A stretch of DNA of 64,000 nucleotides from Cycas panzhihuaensis (taxonomy: Eukaryota; Cycadophyta), in NCBI GenBank assembly GCA_023213395.1, contig CM041465.1, positions 45,701,741 through 45,765,740 of the forward strand, given 5' to 3'. This document shows, one piece after another, positions 44,691 through 57,203 of this stretch. Numbering within the stretch: the first letter of the stretch is position 1; every line of letters starts with the position of its first letter. The notes beneath the pieces were generated by a model. That model searched no databases. It was not told where the DNA came from and saw nothing but the letters and a program-made list of their open reading frames with translations. The translations under genes and the position numbers were made by a program.

Positions 44691-45519
44691 CCAAAAAAAA
44701 AATGAAGAAAATTTCTTCCTTCTTTTTATAAGGCTTAAAAGCCCATTGTAAAAGTGAGAAAAAAACACCTGAATCAGAGTAATATCTAGTGTCCTCACTC
44801 ACTTATTAGCATTGCATTTCAACACTCTAAAATCACTCAAATCAAGCACTCTAAAGACACTTCAAGCAAACACTTCAAGCAAGCATTCTATTTTCAGTTA
44901 AATGTACGTTTGATGCAATTCGATAATCTTTTCACTCTTCCTAAAAGGAATGCATCACGTATGCTATTTTCTACCATCTTGTGCCTATTCACATACTCTC
45001 CAAGGTTGAGATACCTTGGTTATCAGAATGTCGTGCCATAAAGGAGGTGTGGGTTTCAAGTTGGGACTGGACTAAATCAGAATATTGATGAGGTTTGTTA
45101 GCCATACTATCGTGCCTCAATCAAGGATCATCTTGATAACCAACCAGGAAAATTGAAACTTTAATACAAGATTAAAATATACCTAATCCAATATCCATCA
45201 TAGCCATGGGTATGCATGTATCACTCTTTAGAGGAGGTATATAGCTTCTCATTGGTGAATTGGATGAGGATTGGGAGTACCTAGTCTCCGTTGTGACTTG
45301 GATTTCATCACCAAGCACAATTGCGAGTATCACTAGAAGCCTAGGGATCCCTTCAACAACCTCAACTATATGTTGGACACAAGTTATAGGTTATTAGGTT
45401 AATTATGCATCCTACATTTGAGTTTCAAGTTGTGTAAACCCAATGATGTTAGCTTCCACATTGGCCTACAATATTGTATATTGATCACTTACTTATTTGT
45501 AAAAAGTGATCCATAGTGT

Positions 45520-45655
45520 AATCATAATCATAGTGCTTCTTATATTCCTGTTGCATTAGGTTAATATTTGCCACAAGTGTTAGTGGTCAATTTTTATCAC
45601 AGTACTTCTCATATTCCTGTTGCTTGAGGTTAATATTTGTCACAAGTGTTTGTGA
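45520..45655 (+). repeat. 69-bp tandem duplication
   Basis: Both copies contain ATATTCCTGTTGC followed by AGGTTAATATTTG and CACAAGTGTT, offset by 69 bp (45533 and 45602 for the GTGCTTCT/GTACTTCT word). Confidence 0.85.
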
Positions 45656-45859
45656 CTTTTCTCTAAGTTGCTCCCTTCATCTTTTAGCAACCATTCTTAC
45701 TTCTTCTTCCTTCTACTATACTACTTCATTACATTTCTCATTTATAAATAGTGATTGGTCATTTATTGCGATCACTTTTATAGTCCCTTGTTCATTTCTT
45801 CCTTTGTAAAAAGACACAATGTCTTCATAGTTCAACCAAAATGTGAACTGCATTCTAAA

Positions 45860-47020
45860 AGGGAAAGAAAATTGGGACATGTGGTTCATTGGTGTTAGAA
45901 ATACTGCAAAGTATAAAGGTCTATAGAGAGATCACCTACAACCTATACCATACATTGCTGCATTCTGACTACCACAAGCGCCAGGAGGAGGTGCTCCAAC
46001 TACTCCCACTAAACCTACAGCTAAACGCCAATGGAAACTTGATGATGCTAAAATCCATGTAGGGATACTGCTTGTCACCGATTATTCCCTGTATAATCTC
46101 ATTGACGAAGTTGTACATGATATAACATGGAAAGTTCTTGAAGTTCTTAAGAAGAACATTGACACTAAATCAGACTTAGAATTTGTTCACTTAGTGCTGA
46201 AGATGAACAAATTGAAAATGCAGAAAGGACATGCAAGTGAGACAATCAATCTCCTTTGTCTAATCAAATAAGTCATTGATAAAGATTTTAAAACTCAATG
46301 CATTACATGGGCTTTCTTGATTCAATTATATCTCCATATCCCAGATTATAAAAAAATTATTGGGAAGTCTTCAATCTAGTGACACTTTGAAGACCCTAAA
46401 CTTTGAGGATCTTATTGATAAGTTCTTTGAATTTGATAAGACCTTTAATACCAACTTTGCCACTACATCAAATCCAGTTGATGCTACTTTTAAAGTGGAA
46501 GAAGATCTTTGTTATACCAAAAATCAAGGTTAATACTCTGGTAGAGGTGGTAATTTCTGTGGAAGAGGAACAAGTAGCCAACAAGGACAATGTCCTCTTA
46601 ATCAACAAGCTCCTCAACTCCAACAAAAATAGTCTCAAGGCCAAGGCCAAAATACTCAACCTGGACCTAGATCCAGTAATCAGAGACAATGCAACCAGCC
46701 CAATACTTAGACTAGAAATTAAACAATTGTGTGCCAAAAGTATAATAGAAAAGGACATTATGAAAAAAATTATAGAATTGCCACCAACAAACTACCAAGT
46801 TATCAACAGTGCCATGGTGCACATAATTTTGATAATACTTCTTTTGAAGATGCTTTTGGTGGAATGCAATTTGTTCATGCATACCTTTAAAGAATTGGGA
46901 CCACTTCATCAAATTATGTTGATAGATCCACTAAGTATATTGAGGCTCATTGTGGTTATGCTTATTCACTTTTGCCTTTACCACTTGGAATTGCAAATAA
47001 TGCCACCCCAAATACTTCAT
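45860..47020 (+). pseudogene. Copia-5 gag remnant
   Basis: Gag is read across frames: MWFIGVRNTAKYKGL near 45880, KWKLDDAKIHVGILL-type sequence at about 46030-46070 (QWKLDDAKIHVG), TWKVLEVLKKNIDTKSDLEF, VLKMNKLKMQKGHASETI and CITWAFLIQLYLHIP (to 46340). The glycine- and glutamine-rich nucleocapsid part follows (46530-46720), and a damaged zinc knuckle reads CQKYNRKGHYEKNY, with two Cys replaced by Tyr. Stops and frameshifts split it. Position directly before the protease supports the call. The start codon is not certain. Confidence 0.7.
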
Positions 47021-48410
47021 CGTGGATCATGGATACTGGAGCAACACAACACATGACTTGTCATCACCAGTTCTTTTAAGATTTTGACTTTGAAGTTCGT
47101 GGTGTTGTATATATGGCTGACAAATCATCTCAGCCAGTCAAAAGACTTGGAACTGTTTACCTGAAACTCCCAGGCCTTCCAGATTTTACACTTGTTGATG
47201 TTTTATATATTCCTGCTCTGAAGTAGAATCTACTCTCCTTGTCCACCCTTATCTCTTATGGATTTGATCTGAGTGTAACTGCAAATAATCAAACTCTATG
47301 TATCATTCACCCTCCTTCAAATGTTATGGGTATGACTAGAATTCTTGATGGCAAACTTTTTCACCTAACTGGCTCACCATCCTCTGAAGCCAACTATGTT
47401 GATGATGACTCTACTTTTACCACAACCCTGACTCCTCAAAAGTTGTCCCAAGTGGCCCTATCGCATGCTCATATGCACCATATCAAAATTGATCGTTTAA
47501 GAGAACTACAAACCACTCTTCCTGGTTTACCTAGGCTCTCCTCTAAGCCCTTTAAATGTGAAGCATGTATTATTGCCAAATCTCAAAGACAACCCTTTCC
47601 TCGTAATCAGTGAAAATCTAACCAACCTTTGCAGCTTGTACACTCAGATATATGTGATCCTATGCCCATCCCTTCTCTCAAACAGAAGTAGTACTATATT
47701 ACTTTCATTGATGATTTTACCAAGAAAGTATGGGTTACTTTTTTTGCAAAGAAAGATGAAGCTTTTTCTATATTTCAAGCTTTCAAGGCACGCGTTGAAA
47801 ATGAATCTAGATTCAAGATCAAAATACTCAGGATTGACAATGGTGGAGAGTACATATCCAATGCGTTTGATTCATACCTATGTCAACATGGAATCAAACA
47901 CCAAACCATTGTTGCAGGTACACCCCAACAAAATAGAGTTATCGAGCGTATGAATAAGACCATCATGAATATGGCTCGTGTTATGCTGGTATATAATAAT
48001 ATCCCTACTATCTTTGGGCTGAGGCTATCTAGACTGCTATGTATTACATCAACACTATTAGTCCCTCAAAGCTCGACCCCTCTCCATATGAAATATAGAA
48101 TGGATAAACCCCCTCTATCTCTCACTTTAGAATTTTTGGCTCTACTTGTTATGCTCATATTTTAGAGGAACATAGAAATAAGCTCCAAGATAGAGCCATC
48201 AAAGGCATCTTTGTTAGATACCCTATGGAAAAAAAGGGATACAAGGTTTTCATACCTTCACAACGCAAAATCATCATCACTAGAGATGTTATCTTTGCAG
48301 AGACTGAATATCAATTACTCAGACTTAACTCCAAGATGCCTTCATATCGATTTAATGATGCTATTGAATTTGATGTCCAAATTCCAAAATTTGGGGGGGG
48401 GAGATGCTAA
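47021..48410 (+). pseudogene. Copia-5 protease and integrase remnant
   Basis: Protease has SSWIMDTGATQHMTC (active-site DTGA at 47032) followed by LPGLPDFTLVDVLYIPALK. GAG-pre-integrase lies at 47440-47590 (ALSHAHMHHIKIDRL, CEACIIAKSQ). Integrase has LVHSDICDP, YITFIDDFTKKVWV, ILRIDNGGEYIS and PQQNRVIERMNKT: Asp, Asp and Glu are all present. Stops occur at 47077-47079, 47224-47226, 47611-47613 and 47689-47691. After about 48010 the frame shifts and the C-terminal part reads KKGYKVFIPSQRK and RDVIFAETEYQL (48225-48310). A G run at 48391-48400 marks another frame problem. Confidence 0.88.
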
Positions 48411-50340
48411 ATAGTTACTCAAAATCTTGGAATCTGATAATAGAGCCGTAGAGGATATAAGATGTGACTCCCAGCCAATATGTACACATCCAGCACCATC
48501 ATTTGTGAATAGCCAAGTTGACAAAGGCAAAGCCATAGCAGAAGGATCATCTTCTCCAACATCTGTGGCTGGCCCATCTTCTCCAGCATCGTCAACTTCC
48601 TCCGTACCAAATATTTCATATGATCCTTTTCAGGATCAAAATGAAGACCAAGAGGCTTTGGAAATGAAAACTTCATTCCCAACTCAAGGTTTTCGTGAAG
48701 CCTACCAGCTACACAAAAACATGCGACCAGATGAGGTAGGCAAAACTGGTACTAGAAGTGCCCATAGAGCAAGGATGCATAAATCACTTTTCGTTGAGCT
48801 TGAACTAGCAGAACTGCACCTTGCTCTTAATGAAGATCCCATAACATACCAAGAAGCTATAAGCATGCAACTTGGAGAAATGCCATGAATGAAGAGTATC
48901 AATCTCTTATCAAGAACGGTACATAGGAGCTTGTTGATCCACCACTTGAAAGAAAGGTAGTTCAAAATAAATGGATGTTCAAAAATAAGCACAGATCATA
49001 TTGCACTCTAGAAAAACACAATTCGAGGTTGGTAGCAAAAAGATTCACGCAAAGGGAAGGCATCGACTACACTGAAATCTTTGCTCCTACAACCAAGTGG
49101 CCTACAATCAGAACTCTTATAGCCTTGGCTACTCAATAGGGTTAGAAAATCCACCAACTCTATGTTAAGACCGTATTTCTCAATGGGGACCTTAAAGAAG
49201 AAATTTACATGACTCGGCCAGAAGGATACAAGATTATCGGTTAGGAGCATAAGGTTTGTAAGCTCAAAAAGTCCTTGTACGGCCTAAAGCAAGCCCCTCC
49301 TACTTAGTTTACCAAGTTGTCTAAAAGAATGAGGCAACTTGGATATGAGGTTTGTGACTATCAAGATATTGATACAAAATTATTCATCAAGCGCCAAAAT
49401 GAAAAGTCACTTACCTCTTAATCTTTATGGATGACATGCTAATAATGGGAAATAGAGAACAGGTAATCAGCCAGCTGAAGAAGGACCTTGCTAACACTTT
49501 TGAATTATATGACCTTGGGTTGACGAAATATTACTTGGGAATTGAAGTAACTCAAAAGAATGGAAAAATCTTTCTCTCCCAAGAAAAATATATCAACGAT
49601 CTTCTGACAAAGTTTCAGTTAGAAGGTGCTCGACCAATGGATACACCTATGGATCCTAATATTAAACTCTCAGTTGATGGTGACATTAGGGAGGCAGACG
49701 CAATGCTCTATAGGCAACTTATGGGTAGTCTCATCTATACTACTAACACAAGGCTAGATATTACACACTATGTTGGCATTCTTGCAAGATTCATAACAAA
49801 TCCTAAGCAGAATCATTGGCAAGCTGCAATACGAGTGTTAAGGTACTTAAAGACAACCAACAAATATGGTTTGTTGTATGAACCTAATGAAGAATTTAAA
49901 CTTTATATATACACATACTCAGACTTTATGGGAGATAAAGACACAGGAAGATCTACATCTGGGTACGTAACATTTCTTGGAACAGCACCAATATCAAGGA
50001 GATCCAGACGACAGAAGATAGTTACAGACTCAACCGCTGAAGCTGAGTATATTACTACTTTTGAGACAAGCAAGGACGTGATATGGCTTAGAAAATTGTT
50101 GAATATATTAAATGCCACCCAAACATGTTCTACTAGCTTACATGTAGATAATCAATCTACAATCTAAATGGCTAAAAATCTTGTATTTCATGATCGTACC
50201 AAACATATAAGTACGAAAGTCTACAAGATTAGAGAACTAGTTTATGATGCCACAATTCAATTGGAATACTATCCCACAGTAGATCAAGTGGCTGATATCT
50301 TCACCAAACCACTGAAGAGGGTGAAGTTTGAATAGCCTTA
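48411..50340 (+). pseudogene. Copia-5 reverse transcriptase and RNase H remnant
   Basis: Linker (48430-48890) with a Ser/Pro-rich stretch, then QLGEMP/WRNAMNEEYQSL showing a one-base frame change near 48871. RT: QNKWMFKNKH, RLVAKRFTQREGIDY, LNGDLKEEIYMTRPEGY, KKSLYGLKQAP and, after a frame change, FMDDMLIMGN at 49420-49450. The catalytic Y-V-D-D is F-M-D-D. It continues with YDLGLTKYYLGIEV, KYINDLLTKFQLEGA, LYRQLMGSLIYTTNTRLDI and RVLRYLK. RNase H: TDSTAEAEYITTFE, LHVDNQSTI, HDRTKHIS and QVADIFTKPLKRVKFE ending at 50330. Domain order and length are normal for copia. Confidence 0.9.
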
Positions 50341-51010
50341 GGGCCTCCATCTCTAACTGATTGAAGGAGATGACAATAGGACCATCATACTTTGTCTCAT
50401 TCGTGAAAACCCCTTGTGGGCACGGAAGGAATGTCACAAAGTCATTACATTAGTTGATTATTTCGAAAAAGGGTCTTAAGTGAACTTTAAATTAGATCAC
50501 TTAAGTGAAATGTACTTTCATGTGCATTATGTGTAATTTCATTTCACCTAACTCTAATGCTCCCTCTCTCAATATAAAAGTAAAAGCTTAATGAAGGAGA
50601 TTCATTCTTACCTCCTCATTTTATGAGAGCTACTTTCTTTCTCTCAAGTCTCTCTTACTCCCATGTTTGCCTTTATGTTTAGTGTATGGAGATGAAGGAT
50701 AGATCCACTTTTTCACCACCTATACCATATCGCATCCCCATAGTAGTTCTTCCTTCGTTGGGCCTCCCTTTTCCTTTCCGGCCATCCAAGGGTGGGAGGT
50801 TTCCACCATTTGGGGTTATTTGAGATACCTTGCGTGTATCTTGCCCTTCAAGCCAAAAGCCCAAGCTACCTTGAGGAAGTTGTGCGCCATTTGTGGGTCC
50901 CAAACCTGCATTCCAATGCATGAACGCCTTATGTAGGTGTTTCTTCCACTTGTAGGATTGCATTGTTTTATTCTGGTATTTACCGTCGATTGCCCCAATC
51001 GTTGCCAAGT
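50341..51010 (+). repeat. Possible Copia-5 3' LTR / 3' region
   Basis: Begins right after pol with a purine-rich ATTGAAGGAGATGA. It has a TATA-like CAATATAAAAG at about 50571 followed by pyrimidine-rich transcript-like DNA, then a noticeably GC-richer segment at 50700-51010. This is LTR-like in plan, but no second copy exists in the window and the ends are not defined. Confidence 0.4.
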
Positions 51011-53389
51011 GTAGTTACCATCCTCATAGATGTGATTCCACTGGGTATAAAATATTTTTACATAAATAGGTATCTATTGGAGAGAGCTTCAAATTAATAA
51101 GTGGAGCATGACAAATGACCAAGTATTTAGAGGCTTATAGACTTTCTTATAAAGTTTAATTTTTTAGGGCCCTTTCCTTATGTTTTCTCTTCTTTGTAAA
51201 TTCCTTCTCAGATAAACTTTGTCTCGTAGAAGCTCCTCTTGGTGAAACTTCTTCTTGGAATTTCTCCTAAATACCTGCTCCTCATAAAGATTCCTCCCTA
51301 TAAAACTCTTCCTTATAACTTCTTCTTACAAAACTTCACTTTTGCAAGTGAAAAAACTATGGAGTTTTTACAAAAATCTAATTTAGAAGAACAACTTCAA
51401 ATGACCATTACTTCCTTATCTAATGTCTGATTTGGGAGTCCCACCACTCATTAGAAATCTCTCAACATTCTCTTCATTATGTAATAGTTATTCAAGGCTA
51501 AAAATATCTAAAGATAATATTTAAGCTCTTCAAACTTACTAATTTAGTGAGTTGTTCCATTTTTTAAATATAAACACCTTATAACATGACCAACATGAGT
51601 AAACTACCCACTTAAAAATTATAAGATAGTATATCATAATACCTAATGATGTATGAAATGAAATTTCATCTCACAAGGATGAACAAATAAATAAAACAAT
51701 ACACTCTTATACTTGGTAGAGTATAAAATGGCTTCCAGCTTACACAGGATGAGGAGTAACAAAATATAATGTAAAGAACTACATAAATACAAGCTTTAAA
51801 AAAAAGTGAAGAAGATAAGGGAGATGAAGAGACAAGAATAACTACAAAGCACTGCTAGTCTACCATAAGAAAGTAGAAATATATACTAAATGGGTGTCAA
51901 GGGGTTTTTGTGTCTCTACGTGAGGGTTTCTATTTACTTTTGTTTAATTGATTGATCTCAACATTTATTATTCATCTCTATTTGCATAAGGTGTGGCATG
52001 GGGAAAATTTCTCTTCATCTGTAGTTGTTGGTTTCAATTGAATATGGGTATTAGCATTTACTATTTTGTTATGCATTTGAGCTTTCTTAGTATTTATGTT
52101 GTGGTTGCATATGGCATCATAGGCATAGTAGTGGCAAAATCTAGAAATTGTATAAGATTTGAGTTACAATTTCTAGATGGGAAGCTATCTATGTAGGGTT
52201 TCTCCTTAGTTGTGTTATGCTAGTATGTGGGCATCTTATAGTATTTAACTTTAGCTACAAGGGTTCTCCATAATATGTGCATTGTTCCATAGATGGTGGT
52301 GTTGACAAGTAGCTTAAAACAGATTGAGTGGATTGAAATCCCATTCTATAATGGTTGTTTGTGGCATTTATTCTTCTTATAGGTACATAGTGATCTAAGT
52401 TTTCAATTACAAGGGCTACTCTATAGGCATCCCTATGTTACCAATTTTCTCCATCAAGTAGAGCACTAGACAACATCTATGGGCAACTAAATATTTTCAA
52501 TCATTATTGGAAATTCTCATAATCTATGAGCCATGTACTACAAATTTATTTATGTGTTATGTCACAACTATTCATCCTTATGTTTCATTATTGGCTATTC
52601 ATGAAATTTTGAGGTTTGAGGGAGATATAATAATCAATGACTATAAAACACCACCAAGCATTAAAATTATAATACAAATGATGTCTAAAATATGGGTTTT
52701 TCATAGAGGCATTGGGTTTTATCTACCTAGTTTTATTGGGCATGTCTCCTTTGTTTAAAAACTATCATCTTATATACATATGCATGTTTATAAATATTTT
52801 ATATATGTTTAAAAACTGTCATCTTATATACATATGCATGTTTATAACTATTTCAAAATATGCCCTTTCTCAATATAATGATCAAATCAAAACTATCAAT
52901 AACTTACAATATGTCCTTATATGTGTCATCACATCATGTTCCATGTAAATTTCATAATAGTTCCCTCATCATATACATTATATTCATTAATTTTCAAGAT
53001 CACACACCCTTATATTTCACTTCACTTTGTCTTCATAAATATTTCATATCACTATAAAATTCTTAAAAAATATACCATATACCTATTTGTTATGCTATTA
53101 AAACACCTATCAAAATATTATTATGTCATACATGATAACATGTTATTGTACAGGCCTATTGCTTATTATAGGTTACTAATGGGTTAGCCTTATTCTGGTA
53201 GTGAATATCACTACGAGATGCTCACAAAAGCCTTAAAAATGCTTCATAAGTAATATAAAATCCATTAAGGGGACACTCATAAAAGCCTTCACTAATGAAC
53301 ATATATATCTGCTTCACATCATGTATGCAACTAAATCACTAGTATAACATTGACATATTTAAACTTCTGGCTCAACAAATACACCTCAT
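51011..53389. other. No gene recognised
   Basis: AT-rich. 51180-51340 has CTTCTCC/CTTCTT pyrimidine phrases repeated imperfectly. The tandem duplication at 52754 is listed separately. Small overlapping open frames at 52500-53190 are not supported by any motif. Confidence 0.4.
52754..52853 (+). repeat. 54-bp tandem duplication
   Basis: Two copies starting TTTAAAAACT (52754 and 52808) share ATCTTATATACATATGCATG and differ at only a few bases. Confidence 0.9.
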
Positions 53390-53940
53390 ATCTTGCTCAC
53401 GTATTGGCTCTGTTATGACTCATACTAGCTCACATAGGTTATTTTCTCACTACACAAGATCTTATAACCATGGCTCTCATGCCATTTTAAAAAATATTGC
53501 TCTAATACCATGTTAAAATATAATAGCAAAACTGATTTATGAAATATGTATACAAGTAATAAACATATAAAGTAAATATCAAACATGCATCAAGTATTCA
53601 ATAAGTATCATAATATCATAGCACAACTACAAGAGAGAGACACCAGGATTTATGTGTGGAAAAACCAGAGGAGAAGGTGGAGTTTAGACACCTCTTATGA
53701 TCATAATGATTGCATCTCTAAGTCTTCAACCTTTCTCAAGTTCTCAAGTGGTGTATATACATATTTATAATAAGTTATACCTCATGAGTAGCCTATGATG
53801 TATCATAAGCCTTTATATCATCCAATGGAGTGATTACATAGATATATATGCATCTTATATATCTTCATATATGTGAATAGTAGGATGGTGCATGTATACA
53901 TTAAATATTATGTATATGTGATTATCATATATTTTAATTA
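53390..53940 (-). repeat. LTR with PBS, related to the element at 21.9-26.5 kb
   Basis: A PBS on the minus strand (TGGTATTAGAGC, 53499-53510) directly adjoins an LTR starting TGTTAAAATATA (53511) and ending TATATTTTAATTA (53940), near-perfect inverted ends. Blocks such as TTTCTCAAGTTCTCAAGTGG, CCTCATGA, TAGCCTA and ATCATCCAAT match 25945-26474. The adjoining 53390-53498 also matches 25800-25930 (TAGCTCA, AAGATCTT, ATGGCT). So this is the 5' end of a second member, minus strand, whose 3' part is not recognisable to the left. Confidence 0.75.
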
Positions 53941-54857
53941 TATTGATAGATGATAGTGAATGTACATAGCAAGAAGAATTTATTAAGGGAGAATAATAGT
54001 CTTAATACTTTATCTAAAAAAGAGTACATTAAGGGGTTGTTCTTTCTAATAAAAATTTCTAACTTCCCAAGACTTGTGCTCTATATGGAGTTTGATCATT
54101 TGTACAAATGAAATCTTATAATTTCACAAGCAAACAAAGTAATGCAATCAAAGAATAAATGTATCTCTAAGGCTGCAAGATATGAGAAAGGAATAGTCTT
54201 CTATATTTTTTACATTTTTACAAGTTGATTTAAAAGAAACATGTACATAGTGGATCATTTACAAGGTTATGAGATAGAGGTAAATGAAGTTATAACCTTG
54301 TATATATTCCTTATGTCTTTGCAAGTGTAATAATGATAATGTACACACAAAGGATCTTTTTTAAGGTTACGAAGGAAAAGAATAGAACATCAAACCATTT
54401 ATTATCAAAGTTATGGGATGCAAGGAATATATAAAGGTGCTTCTTATATATATAAAGGTGCTTTACATGTTATCAATGGAATTCGATCTCTCGTATATAT
54501 GACCATAGTACCAAATGGTTAGTACTATCTATATGGGTTTCGTAAGTCCACTAATGAAGTGAAAGGGCATTTGTTCTTCTAATAATATTTTATGTAAAAG
54601 GCCCTCCTTGTCTACATAAGGGCTATGGATTGTAGAAGGATATTATTATATATTGATAACTTTTAAGAGATTTTACTTCACTATAACCTTTATGATATTT
54701 GGTATCTATTTAGTGTTCTTGTGTATCTATAACTTCGATAATTCATTTTCATTTGATAATGAAAGTATTGGATTGTTGCTTAAATCTTATTATAATGTCC
54801 TTTGACCTTGAAGAGGATTGATTATATAAAGAAATATTGAGACAAACATGTCTCAAG
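53941..54857 (+). other. Possible LTR ending at 54855, start undefined
   Basis: No coding domain. The last bases GTCTCA plus a 2-bp spacer AG precede a PBS, the same geometry as the Gypsy-2 5' LTR (CTACA, AG, PBS). That suggests a Ty3/gypsy 5' LTR ends here. No partner LTR was found. Confidence 0.4.
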
Positions 54858-54869
54858 TGGTATCAGTGC
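54858..54869 (+). other. Primer-binding site
   Basis: TGGTATCAGTGC, 11 of 12 bases matching the tRNA-Met type PBS, 2 bp after the putative LTR end. Confidence 0.65.
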
Positions 54870-56641
54870 TTGACTCTCTGGTCCAATCAAAAGAAGTATG
54901 AATTCAAGGCATAGTAGGAGAAGTGAAAATTTTAGATTTTTTTTTTCTGTGATGAAAAATCTTAAACCCTTTCTTTTTTGTTTTAACTATTTACTATTAC
55001 TTTCTACTTGAGTATTCTCTTTGCACTATTAATTAGAGAGATTGAGGAAAGATAATAAACTTTCTACTCAAATACTCTCTTTACACCATTAATGACAAAA
55101 GTTAAGGAATGGCACCTAACTTACCTACAAGATTTTTCTTTACCATAGATTCTAAGTAGAGATCCTATTCTGTAGGTCTTTACAAATCCATGAGTATTTA
55201 TCATTTTTAACCAAGTGTATGTGGGTATACACTTATACGTAAAGTGAATTAAGATACTTATTTACATAGCCTTAAACATCACCTACATACATAAGTGAGC
55301 CTCCATGTACCTTAAAATATATAAGAGGACCCTATTAGGCTCCCCCTATATCTTAAAACATGTATCCTATTGACTATTAAAAATCTATAATGCACTAGTT
55401 AGTGGTTAGTGCCAAGAAGCTACCCTTCTCGAACACCTTAGTATAACTATCATGACTATGGGTACGATGAATTTTTATAGTTAGTACCCTGAGTAATTAC
55501 GCTGAGTGATTAGCGTTAATTAAAAAGTTTATTGAAGGGCCTATAGACTAGATAAACCTTATGTCTAAAGTCTATTTAAGGGTTGGTTGCTTGATAAAGT
55601 ACTAGTTGTAGAAGGAGAGGACAAATAACACAACTCCATAATAAATTAGAAAGGTGAAAAGGATATGACTCAAGAAGAGTATGAACATATGCCTTTTATA
55701 GGGGCACCTATATATCTCATGGACATGAGTGTAAGGTCGAAATACCAACTAAGTTCTAGGCTAAAGGGGAAATGTACATGTGTGTACAACATACCAAAAG
55801 AGAAAGAAAAGGAAAATAACTTAGAAGAAAGCATAAATATTCTATTTAATCAAATAAGTAGTGTAGACAAGTAAATGAAAGAAAAAAAACATGTAAGAAA
55901 ATAGACTAGAGAGTGAGCTACTAACTAATTAAAAGCATAGAGATTATATCCAATCTATCTATCAATATCCCTAGAAGGACCAAATAATACTTAATAAAAG
56001 GTCCTCAATGTGTGATGGTATCACCAAGGTATATATGCCTCAAATAAAATCACTTTTATATGTTTAACTTAACCCAACTAACCCCCCTAAAGTGATACTA
56101 ATCTACCCTAACCATAACTCTTAAATGACTTTAAATGATGGATATAGTCTAAAAATAAAAGAAGGGAATAATCAGAGCAAAAGGCTTAAGGAAATCAAGA
56201 CCACAAGATGCATCTGATCATGGATAATATAAGGGGGACACATAAATACTAATGATTCATCTTATAATAAGTGTTATGTGGTCTAGTAATGCCCACATCC
56301 AAGTCCAATAGACCTCTAACTCTAAGAGATGAATAAGAAGAGTTTGTTACTCTTAATGGGATAAATAAGGTTCACTTGACTCTCAACACCCTATATATCA
56401 GTATATAGTGGAGATAAGTATCACTCACTAGTTTACTTAGAACATGGATCAGAAAACTTGACCCTCCTAAAGGCAGAAGATTACCTCTTTTATCTAGTAA
56501 TGAAATCCAGGTAGACAAATGGTAGTCCACCCTTTTTAGCATGAGAATAAACCTAGTCATAGATAAAACTAAGAAAAGTAATTAATAAAGCTAATATATA
56601 ACTAGAATTATTTTCAAATTAAATGAAAACAATAATCAAAT
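54870..56641. other. Unrecognised interior or flank before Gypsy-2
   Basis: Probably interior of the element whose PBS is at 54858. A 69-codon open frame at 55665-55874 (MTQEEYEHMPFIGAPIYLMD) has no family I recognise and may be chance or gag debris. Its last bases CAAAT (56637-56641) are the left target-site duplication of Gypsy-2. Confidence 0.35.
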
Positions 56642-57189
56642 TATAGCAAATCCATTAGTTTGGTTGACCTCCCTCACCCTGGGGAAACTAAACTTAATAT
56701 AGGGGTTCGAATACACTATTTTTATTATTATTCTAGTCAACTTCTTAAAGTGGTTTTGTCTTACTAAACTCTAGTTTATAACTTCATTCTAGTTGACTTA
56801 CATAAGGATCATTTGTCTACCTATTTAAGGGCCCTTAGGATCTTATTTAGGGCATCACAATGAATAACTTAGCTACCATATTTTTGGCCCTAGGGCAATA
56901 GTATTTAGGAGGGAACCTCACCTCAAAGAGGATAGTTGTAAGAAGGGAAATCATCATAAGTTGTACTTAATATTTATTCAAGTATTACACATATATCTTG
57001 TACTCTAAATCAGTATAATCTTGTATATTTATCTTATATCGATAAGAAGAAATGTCATATATTCCTTGTATTTTTTGTTTATACTTTATTATATATTAAT
57101 ATTTATAATAGTAATAAAAGAGGTATTATTGTGTATATTTTCTCTGTTTTCGTTTGTTTCTGTTTAAGAGATGCCTTGGTGTCGCTACA
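56642..57189 (+). repeat. Gypsy-2 5' LTR
   Basis: Aligns along its whole length with 62225-62772 (for example GACCTCCCTCACCCT, TTTAAGGGCCCTT and TTTAGGAGGGAACCTCACCT). Followed by AG and the PBS. Confidence 0.93.
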
Positions 57190-57191
57190 AG

Positions 57192-57203
57192 TGGTATCAA
57201 AGC
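57192..57203 (+). other. Gypsy-2 primer-binding site
   Basis: TGGTATCAAAGC, one base from the canonical TGGTATCAGAGC, 2 bp after the LTR. Confidence 0.85.

Larger units (their letters stand above)
43518..45859. other. Leader-like non-coding region upstream of Copia-5
   Basis: 2.3 kb without a readable domain. It starts with a PBS-like site and contains the 197-bp and 69-bp tandem repeats listed separately, plus sequence near 43556 that resembles the 197-bp unit. It may be the long untranslated leader of Copia-5 or of a related tandem element. Confidence 0.45.
45860..50340 (+). mobile_element. Copia-5, Ty1/copia retrotransposon body
   Basis: Plus-strand gag-protease-integrase-RT-RNase H with several frameshifts and stops. 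The 5' LTR is not identified unless the LTR at 43308-43517 served it; a 3' LTR may lie at about 50350-51010. Its sequence family differs from Copia-1 and Copia-4. All three integrase catalytic residues are retained, unlike the other copia copies here. Confidence 0.85.

Noticed and set aside
50679-51008. 109-codon minus-strand open frame
   Set aside because: No recognisable motif; the region looks like an LTR or untranslated 3' region of Copia-5 and is simply GC-richer.
52507-53187. Series of overlapping small open frames on the plus strand
   Set aside because: No motif, AT-driven composition, and part of the stretch is a 54-bp tandem duplication.
55605-55650. Second Gypsy-2 type PPT plus LTR start (GAAGGAGAGGAC then AACACAACTCCAT)
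   Set aside because: Resembles the Gypsy-2 PPT and LTR start for about 30 bp, but similarity ends there and no LTR follows.
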